Shown: positions 58,974 to 64,000 of the stretch, piece by piece | Layout: each line of letters opens with the position of its first letter | Position numbering within the stretch: the stretch's first letter is position 1 | Source: Oscillospiraceae bacterium | GTDB taxonomy: Bacteria; Bacillota; Clostridia; Oscillospirales; Oscillospiraceae | DNA: 64,000 nt | Direction of reading: 5' to 3' | Assembly: GCA_015067635.1 (NCBI GenBank) | Contig: SVMA01000004.1 | Coordinates: 47,575-111,574, forward strand | The notes under the pieces: model-generated | What the model was told of the DNA's origin: nothing | The model's database searches: none | The model's input: the letters and a program-made list of their open reading frames with translations, nothing else | Translations under genes and position numbers: made by a program

Positions 58974-59894
58974 TTATGCAGGTGTTTTGATGATGGGATA
59001 GATAAACTGTATCGGACCTGATAAGATATTGTACAGAAGATGTCTCTGCAAAATATATTGCCGGACAGTCCGGTCGGAAACAGTATATTTTTCGTAAGTA
59101 TGATTTATGGCGATGCCACCGTCCACAGATCGGATCTCCGTTACATTTCCTGTTTCGTCGGTGTAGCAATGGAGCTTCTGGACAGTGGCCGACGAGACAT
59201 TCCGAATTTCCCAGCCGTTCAAGGCTCCGTCTGCAGCGTATTGCAGCGTCTCCTGCCGATAATCTGTTAATGAGACATCGGGCAGATACGGGGTAGTAAA
59301 AGAATGGTTATAGCTTATCAGCCTGCCGTTTTCGTCGTAGTCAAGAAGGACGGTATACAGCACCGTATCGCTTCCCCATTCATACTGAGAAAGCCGGTCA
59401 TCGCTGTCAAACTGAAAGACAAAGGTTATTTTACTTCCTGTTATGAGATTTCCGGAAACGGTTGCACTGCGATTTTCTTCGTCATAAGTAACGGTGCCGG
59501 AAATACCGGAGGACGACCCTTCGGCAGAATCGGAAAAGCCGGTGAATACACCGTTTTCATCATATTCCATGCGCAGCCGCAATGGCATAACGGAGCTGGC
59601 CAAGAAACGGGAGGAAACTTCCAGTAAATTTCCCTTTTCGTCATAGGTATACTCGATGTTGCCGCTTGCGTTGGAGATGCTTTTGCAAAAATAGGCTTCC
59701 CAACGGGTATTCCTTCTTCCCGGCAAGGTAAACAGCAGACTGCCAATCAGTATGGCAACCGCCAAAGCCGCAGCGGTAAACCAGACCCATTTGGGCGGCT
59801 TGGGACGACCGTAAAGATATTTGGGACGGCAGCCGCAATTATCGCATTTTCGGGCATTTCCCCACAATTCCCTGCCGCAGATCGGACAGTTCAT
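58974..59894 (-). CDS. Membrane protein with zinc ribbon and YD-repeat-like extracellular part
   Basis: A 306-residue protein. It begins MNCPICGRE with CxxC at C3/C6 and C17/C20 (a zinc ribbon), a membrane helix at about 36-57, then about 240 residues with repeated YDE(N/K)G units (YTYDEKGNLLEVS, MEYDENGVFTGF, LDYDENGRLISY, CYTDETGNVTEI), like RHS/YD repeats that fold as beta strands. The start has ACGGAGGTG. It interrupts ruvC and ruvA. Zinc ribbon inside, YD part outside, if the membrane helix is right. Function unknown. Confidence 0.75.
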   Translation of the reverse strand: MNCPICGRELWGNARKCDNCGCRPKYLYGRPKPPKWVWFTAAALAVAILIGSLLFTLPGRRNTRWEAYFCKSISNASGNIEYTYDEKGNLLEVSSRFLASSVMPLRLRMEYDENGVFTGFSDSAEGSSSGISGTVTYDEENRSATVSGNLITGSKITFVFQFDSDDRLSQYEWGSDTVLYTVLLDYDENGRLISYNHSFTTPYLPDVSLTDYRQETLQYAADGALNGWEIRNVSSATVQKLHCYTDETGNVTEIRSVDGGIAINHTYEKYTVSDRTVRQYILQRHLLYNILSGPIQFIYPIIKTPA

Positions 59895-59913
59895 GGCACA
59901 CCTCCGTTTTGTT

Positions 59914-60417
59914 TTAAGAAAGCTCTTTTGTGGCCTGGGCCAAAAGGCTGGTATGGCTTCGCGCGTGACACAGGGCGATGGCGATGGCATCCGCCGCATC
60001 GTCCGGTTTGGGCATGGCATTTAGGTGCAGTAACCGCTTGGTCATATCCATCATCTGATGCTTTGTGGCGTTGCCGTAGCCCACAAGTGCCAGCTTTACC
60101 TGCATGGGCTTGTAGGAGGTCACCTCCAGCCCTGCCTGACGAATGGCCAGCAAAATCACACCCCGGCTTTGGGCAACCCCAATACCGGTGGTGACATTCT
60201 GACCGAAAAACAGCTCTTCAATGGCAACGGCATCGGGTTTTGCCGTCTCCAAAAGCTTGCGCATATCCTCGTAAATAATCTCCAGACGGGCGGAAAAATC
60301 CATCCCTGCGGGCGTGGTAATGGCACCGCAGGAAAGGAGCGTATTCTGCCCCTGCCGGGATTCGATCAGACCGAAGCCGGTGATGCCGTAACCGGGGTCA
60401 ATTCCCAATATCCGCAT
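59914..60417 (-). CDS. ruvC: Crossover junction endodeoxyribonuclease RuvC
   Basis: A 167-residue Holliday junction resolvase. The acidic tetrad is seen in GIDPGYG (D7), IEELFF (E), and the late HDAAD-type DDAADAIAIA block. It cuts the junctions RuvAB move. Start ATG at 60417 overlaps the stop of the small membrane protein (TAATG). Full length. Confidence 0.95.
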   Translation of the reverse strand: MRILGIDPGYGITGFGLIESRQGQNTLLSCGAITTPAGMDFSARLEIIYEDMRKLLETAKPDAVAIEELFFGQNVTTGIGVAQSRGVILLAIRQAGLEVTSYKPMQVKLALVGYGNATKHQMMDMTKRLLHLNAMPKPDDAADAIAIALCHARSHTSLLAQATKELS

Positions 60418-60617
60418 TACCGGCCACCGTTTGCGATGTGATAGTAATACATAATCACGCCCACAATGACGATGCCCAGACCCACCCATGCGGCAATTCT
60501 CTGCCAAGCCGGACGGGGGACATATTTCTCCTGGCGAAGCACCTCTTCGTTCAGGGCATGCTCAACAATTTCTGCTTCTTCGCCTGTTATTTCTGTGGTT
60601 TCTTTGATTTCTTCCAT
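60417..60617 (-). CDS. Small acidic membrane protein (66 residues)
   Basis: A 66-residue protein with an acidic N-terminal helix (EEIKETTEITGEEAEIVEH), a tryptophan-rich transition (WQRIAAWVG) and one membrane helix at 41-60 ending IMYYYHIANGGR. Its stop overlaps the ruvC start, so it leads the ruv cluster. Probable promoter at 60640. No family is recognised. Confidence 0.65.
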   Translation of the reverse strand: MEEIKETTEITGEEAEIVEHALNEEVLRQEKYVPRPAWQRIAAWVGLGIVIVGVIMYYYHIANGGR

Positions 60618-60639
60618 GAAAAATCACCTCTCAAAGGGT

Positions 60640-60668
60640 ATTATAGCACATTCGTTTATAAATTGATA
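60640..60668 (-). promoter_or_regulatory. Probable promoter of the ruv cluster
   Basis: TATAAT on the minus strand at 60640-60645 is strong; the -35 region 17 bases away (TATCAA) is weak. Confidence 0.5.
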
Positions 60669-60696
60669 GAGTTTTTTTGCATAAGCGCCCGCAAGC

Positions 60697-60850
60697 CATG
60701 TCATTGCGAACTGGTGACCGATGTCACCGGTGTGGCAATCCCACGGACATTCCGTCGCAAGGCCCCCTTTTCCATAAGGGAGGCTTTTTCGGCGCGTCGT
60801 AGGCGCTGCCCCCTACAATGGTGCGTGTAGGGGCGCGCATCGCTCGTCTG
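60697..60850. repeat. Repeat block with REP-like units
   Basis: Includes a TGTCATTGCGAA...GTGGCAATCCCACGGACATTCC unit, an AAGGCCCCCTTTTCC...GGGAGGCTT unit, then GGCGCGTCGTAGGCGCTGCCCCCTAC (60791-60816) and GTGTAGGGGCGCGCATCGCTCGTC (60825-60848). It occupies the 264-base gap between the ruv leader gene and the kinase. Confidence 0.75.
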
Positions 60851-60876
60851 AAAAAAGCCCCCTCTGACGAGGGGGC
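60851..60876 (-). terminator. Terminator of the diacylglycerol-kinase-like gene
   Basis: Stem GCCCCCTC/GAGGGGGC followed on the minus strand by TTTTTTCAG, a few bases after the stop. Confidence 0.85.
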
Positions 60877-60881
60877 AGTAT

Positions 60882-61811
60882 TTATCCTACCGGCTCGGGT
60901 GCGGGCACGGCATAGGTCAGTCCCTTGGGGTAGAAAAAGCGGATTTTCTCCTTTGCCAGAGAGATTTCCACCTTGTCGGATATCCGCAGTTCTCCGTCCA
61001 GATTGATGGGATTGGGACGGTCACAGAGGATGGAAAGCTTATCCGTTCGGAAATGACGGATATATTTGGGAAGCTGGGCGTAACCCCCGGCTTTGTACTT
61101 TCCGATCACCTGAGCCACCTTGAGACGGGAAACCTTTTTGATCAGCAGAACGTCCAGAAGTCCGTCCGCAGGATCTGCATCCGGAACAGGGGTGAAGCCC
61201 CCGCCGTAGGAGCGTCCGTTACAGGCGCAGACCAGGGTAAGATTGTCGTCGACGGTCTCTCCGTCGATGTTCACCACATAATGCTGTGCAACTCCGCGAA
61301 TCACATTGACCACGGTGGAAACCGCATAGGCGCGGAAGCCGCTGAGCAGTGGAATGCGCTTATAATGCGCCACATCCGTACCAATACGGGCATCCAGACC
61401 CACGGAGCAGATGTTCAGAGAAAGGTCATCGTTGCACCGAATCAGGTCGAACTCCGTTTCGTCGGCATCCAGCAATCGCTCCAGCTCAAAAAAAGCCTTC
61501 GGCTCGGAGAATAATTTGACAAAATCATTGCCGCTGCCACCGGAGAATACGGAAACAGCTACGTTGGGATATCCTGCCGCACCGGACACCACCTCGTTCA
61601 GTGTGCCGTCACCGCCGCAGGCGTAAATCCGGTATTCTTTTCCGCTTTGTGCAGCTTCCCGGGCAATGCGGCAGCAGTCTCCGGGTGCAGCAGAGACCGC
61701 AATGCGGTATGTCAATCCCCGGGCGTCACAGGCCTGCTGGATATCTGCGGTATATTTTTTTGTACGGTCCCGACTTCCGGCGGCCGGATTGATGATAAAT
61801 AAGTGGGTCAT
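60882..61811 (-). CDS. Diacylglycerol/lipid kinase family protein (DgkB/YegS type)
   Basis: A 309-residue lipid kinase. INPAAGS near the N terminus, the ATP-binding GGDGTLNEV, and GGSGNDFVK belong to the DAGK catalytic domain; the C-terminal half is the beta-sandwich. It returns diacylglycerol or a related lipid to phosphatidate. ATG at 61811 follows AGAGGAGAG. Last gene of a three-gene minus-strand run. Confidence 0.92.
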   Translation of the reverse strand: MTHLFIINPAAGSRDRTKKYTADIQQACDARGLTYRIAVSAAPGDCCRIAREAAQSGKEYRIYACGGDGTLNEVVSGAAGYPNVAVSVFSGGSGNDFVKLFSEPKAFFELERLLDADETEFDLIRCNDDLSLNICSVGLDARIGTDVAHYKRIPLLSGFRAYAVSTVVNVIRGVAQHYVVNIDGETVDDNLTLVCACNGRSYGGGFTPVPDADPADGLLDVLLIKKVSRLKVAQVIGKYKAGGYAQLPKYIRHFRTDKLSILCDRPNPINLDGELRISDKVEISLAKEKIRFFYPKGLTYAVPAPEPVG

Positions 61812-61839
61812 CTCTCTCCTCTTTTCCACCCAGGGCAGG

Positions 61840-62976
61840 TTATTTTTCTTTTCTGCGGCTGTTGTCCGTGTACATATAGTAATCGCATTTTATCATGCCG
61901 TTATAGAGCTTTCGCTTTTTGTCCGAGCGTTTGCCGAAATAATGCTCAAACTCCGGCTCGGAGGTGATGATATATTTCTTCCAGCCGTCGGCAAATTTCC
62001 AATGCCGTCCCATATCGGCATACAGCCGCTGGGCACTTCTCTGCTCCAGCATCCGCTGACCGTAGGGGGGATTGCAAATCAAAATGCCGCTGTCCGAGGG
62101 CAGGCTCATTTTCGTGGCATCCCCGTCCCGAAATTCGATGACGCCACCCACATTTGCTTTTTTGGCATTGGCCATAGCCAGACTGATGCATTTGGGGTCG
62201 TTGTCCGAGCCCAATATCCGATAATTTCCCTTAAATTCCTTGTCAAAGGCCTCACTGCGGGCTTCCTGCCAAACGCTTTCCGGCATCCAGGCGAATTTTT
62301 CCGCGGCAAACCGGCGGTTCAGACCGGGGGCCCGGTTTTTGGCGATAAACGCCGCTTCAATGGGGATGGTTCCGCTTCCGCAGAAGGGGTCCCACAAAAA
62401 TTCCCGTCCCCGGTATCTGGTGAGCATCACCATCGCTGCGGCCAAAGTCTCCCGCAAGGGCGCATCATTGCCCACCGCCCGATAACCGCGCTTGTGCAGG
62501 CCCGTTCCGGAGGTGTCCAGATACAGCTGAACGCGGTCGTGCATAATGGAAAACTGAAGCTGGTATTTTTCTCCGTCCTCATCCAGCCAGGAAATACCGT
62601 ATTTCTCTCCCAGCCGTTTGGAGGCCGCCTTTTTCACGATGGCCTGACAGTCCGGCACGGACATCAGCTGACTGGACAGACAATGTCCCTTTACGGGAAA
62701 ACTGCCGTTTTTGGGGATATAGTCCTCCAAATTCGTTTGATATACCCCCTGAAACAGCTCTTCAAAGGTGGTGGCACGGAAATCTGCCAGCACCAAAAGC
62801 ACCCGTTCTCCGGTGCGCAGATTGAGATTTGCACGGGCAAGAGCGCTTTCGTTTCCGGAAAACAGCACACGGCCGTTTTCTACCCGCACATTTTCCATAT
62901 CCAATCGGCGAAGCTCATCGCCGGCAATGCCCTCCAGACCAAATAAGGTAGGCACAGCAAATTCAAATTTCTGCAT
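61840..62976 (-). CDS. Class I SAM-dependent RNA methyltransferase with THUMP domain (RlmL/YpsC-like)
   Basis: A 378-residue enzyme: N-terminal THUMP region (EFAVPTLFGLEGIAGDELRRL, LANLN...), then UPF0020 methylase with WDPFCGSGTIPIEAA and catalytic NPPYG. It methylates guanine in 23S rRNA or a tRNA. GGAGG site. Members of this group are widespread in Firmicutes; substrate site is not fixed. Confidence 0.9.
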   Translation of the reverse strand: MQKFEFAVPTLFGLEGIAGDELRRLDMENVRVENGRVLFSGNESALARANLNLRTGERVLLVLADFRATTFEELFQGVYQTNLEDYIPKNGSFPVKGHCLSSQLMSVPDCQAIVKKAASKRLGEKYGISWLDEDGEKYQLQFSIMHDRVQLYLDTSGTGLHKRGYRAVGNDAPLRETLAAAMVMLTRYRGREFLWDPFCGSGTIPIEAAFIAKNRAPGLNRRFAAEKFAWMPESVWQEARSEAFDKEFKGNYRILGSDNDPKCISLAMANAKKANVGGVIEFRDGDATKMSLPSDSGILICNPPYGQRMLEQRSAQRLYADMGRHWKFADGWKKYIITSEPEFEHYFGKRSDKKRKLYNGMIKCDYYMYTDNSRRKEK

Positions 62977-63012
62977 AGTTCCTCCGTTTTACCTTCCGCG
63001 TCAAACGCGTTT

Positions 63013-63558
63013 TCAGGGAATGATTTTCCCCGGTTTTAAGTATCTTTCCTGTTCGGAAAAAACACAGCCGCAGTATTTCTGCATATAAAAACCCAGCTCC
63101 CGGGCTTTTTCCTGACCGGCCCGGAAATAGGGACGGAAGTCCCGATAGAGAAATTCCACGCCGTATTCCGCCGCCGCCCTTTGGGCGGTTTCCTGCATCA
63201 GCTCGTGATTTTGGTAGGGACTGATGAACAGGCTGGAGGTAAAGCTGTCAAAGCCACCTTCCTTTGCGGTTTTTGCCGTCTGAAAAAGGCGCATTTCATA
63301 GCATTTGACGCATCTGTTTTGGATATCTTCCGCCACCTCCCGAATAAAAGGGCGCAGGGCGTAATCATCCTGCTCAATCACAGGAAGGTCAATGGTTTGA
63401 GCGTACTCCCGCAGGGTATTCCGACGGGCGCGGTATTCTGTGAAGGGGTGGATATTGGGGTTGAACCAATAGCCGGTAACCTCAAAACCGTCCGTGCGCA
63501 GCACTTCAATACATTGATTGGCGCAGGGAGCACAGCAAATATGGAGCAGGGTTTTCAT
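63013..63558 (-). CDS. queH: Epoxyqueuosine reductase QueH
   Basis: A 181-residue iron-sulfur reductase of the QueH type that makes queuosine from epoxyqueuosine in tRNA. Paired cysteines HICCAPCAN, the CVKCYEMR motif, and YCGC near the C terminus are the metal-cluster ligands. The start at 63558 has GGAGGCCGCC. It complements the queT gene at the other end of the window. Confidence 0.93.
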   Translation of the reverse strand: MKTLLHICCAPCANQCIEVLRTDGFEVTGYWFNPNIHPFTEYRARRNTLREYAQTIDLPVIEQDDYALRPFIREVAEDIQNRCVKCYEMRLFQTAKTAKEGGFDSFTSSLFISPYQNHELMQETAQRAAAEYGVEFLYRDFRPYFRAGQEKARELGFYMQKYCGCVFSEQERYLKPGKIIP

Positions 63559-63653
63559 GGCGGCCTCCCGAAAGTTTTTAACAGAAACAGTATAGCATGC
63601 TTTTTTTGACTTTACAACAAAAATCATAACCGCCGGCAGTTCTTTCCCCTTGA

Positions 63654-63871
63654 GGGCGCGAGCAATCTCACGGACATTCTATCGCAAAGGCCCCCTTGTG
63701 TAAAGGGGGCTGTCACCGCATTGCGGTGACTGGGGGATTGTCACTATGAGAACAACCCCTCCGAGCAAAATCAAAGATTTTGCCCACCTCCCCTTACACA
63801 GGGGAGGCTTTTGCGGGGCGTCGTAGGCGCCGCCCCCTACAACGGTATGTGTAGGGGCGGGCATTGCCCGC
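63654..63871. repeat. Composite palindromic repeat with REP-like units, copy 4
   Basis: Reads GAGCAATCTCACGGACATTC, CCCCCTTGTG...AGGGGG, CACCGCATTGCGGTG, GGGGGATTGTCAC, AGCAAAATCAAAGATTTTGC, CCTCCCC...GGGGAGG, then GGGGCGTCGTAGGCGCCGCCCCCTAC (63814-63839) and GTAGGGGCGGGCATTGCCCGC (63851-63871). It is close to the reverse complement of 28757-28998. Confidence 0.8.
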
Positions 63872-63886
63872 TTTACAAAGTCAAAA

Positions 63887-64000
63887 CCTCCGGCTAAGCC
63901 GGAGGCTTGATTAAGCCCTAGAAGGGCATTTTACAGACTATTGCCCCTAAAGGGGCCCCGAATGGTTTGCCGACCGCATTCCTTTCTCGGGCCGCCCCTT
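63887..64000. other. Hairpin-rich segment at the right edge, possible end of an IS200/IS605-type element
   Basis: No gene. Four hairpins follow: CCTCCGGCT/AGCCGGAGG (63887-63905), GCCC/GGGC (63915-63927), GCCCCT/AGGGGC (63943-63956) and an outer GCCCCG...CGGGC pair that encloses GAATG/CATTC. Read on the minus strand the chain ends with the 9-base CCTCCGGCT stem. The layout recalls the 3' end and guide RNA of TnpB elements, with the gene off the window to the right. Evidence is structural only. Confidence 0.35.

Overview
The window looks like a chromosomal segment of an anaerobic, gut-type Clostridia bacterium, most likely Oscillospiraceae/Ruminococcaceae. This rests on strong AGGAGG-type ribosome binding sites, the sporulation pair yabP/yabQ beside divIC, phosphate acetyltransferase, a preQ1-I riboswitch on queT, low-GC-Firmicute gene sets (rpmH-rnpA-yidD-yidC-jag, NFACT, YitT, DUF1836) and a GC-balanced genome full of GC-rich palindromic repeats. 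The taxonomic call is inference from gene content; no rRNA or tRNA gene was seen.

Layout. 1-730: queT under a promoter, preQ1-I aptamer and attenuator. 766-9710: a minus-strand catabolic cluster (nagB-like deaminase, creatininase-like hydrolase, SemiSWEET-like protein, Gfo/Idh dehydrogenase, an 858-residue dihydropyrimidine-dehydrogenase-like fusion, SDR, Ldh-type dehydrogenase, malic enzyme) whose substrate I cannot name. 9858-16005: a compact phage head module (small and large terminase, portal, capsid protease, major capsid protein, three connector-like genes) with no recognisable integrase, replication, tail fibre or lysis gene; this is the best candidate for an undescribed system. 16087-17571: yabP-yabQ-divIC-S1 protein, with a sigma-E-like promoter and an internal sigma-A promoter. 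17578-25129: M20 deacylase + PatA-type aminotransferase, polysaccharide deacetylase, CYTH, exonuclease, uridine kinase, YhcH, ParB/Noc, HIT, lipoprotein. 25172-28030: DegT aminotransferase with two amidohydrolase-family genes. 28097-34800: orphan beta-rich protein, 1-phosphofructokinase, pta, metK under a SAM-I riboswitch, a rhomboid-like zinc-finger membrane protein and DacF. 34866-39435: a tiny Cys-rich protein, a sugar ABC importer without its own ATPase, and an OB-like lipoprotein.

39473-47151: jag-yidC-yidD-rnpA-rpmH (minus strand), NFACT, surE, two tandem DHH phosphodiesterases. 47122-51785: aldo/keto reductase, YitT, DUF1836 and hflK-hflC. 51796-56114: a nucleoside salvage operon tdk-deoC-deoD-deoB-cdd, with a broken four-helix-bundle gene and a palindromic repeat inserted in it. 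56228-60645: a zinc-ribbon protein and the ruv genes in the order ruvC-[YD-like membrane protein]-ruvA-[RAYT transposase]-ruvB. 60851-63558: diacylglycerol-kinase-like protein, an RNA methyltransferase and queH. The right end is a repeat block followed by a hairpin-rich segment that may be the end of an IS200/IS605-type element.

Threads that tie the window together: (i) a REP-like family (core GTAGGGGCGGCGCC...CGACGCCCC) scattered between genes, with a RAYT transposase that carries two inverted REP-like copies inside its own reading frame; (ii) a composite repeat of about 150 bp present in at least four places; (iii) queuosine salvage genes (queT and queH) at opposite ends; (iv) many well-formed TTGACA/TATAAT promoters and GC-rich terminators that delimit operons cleanly.
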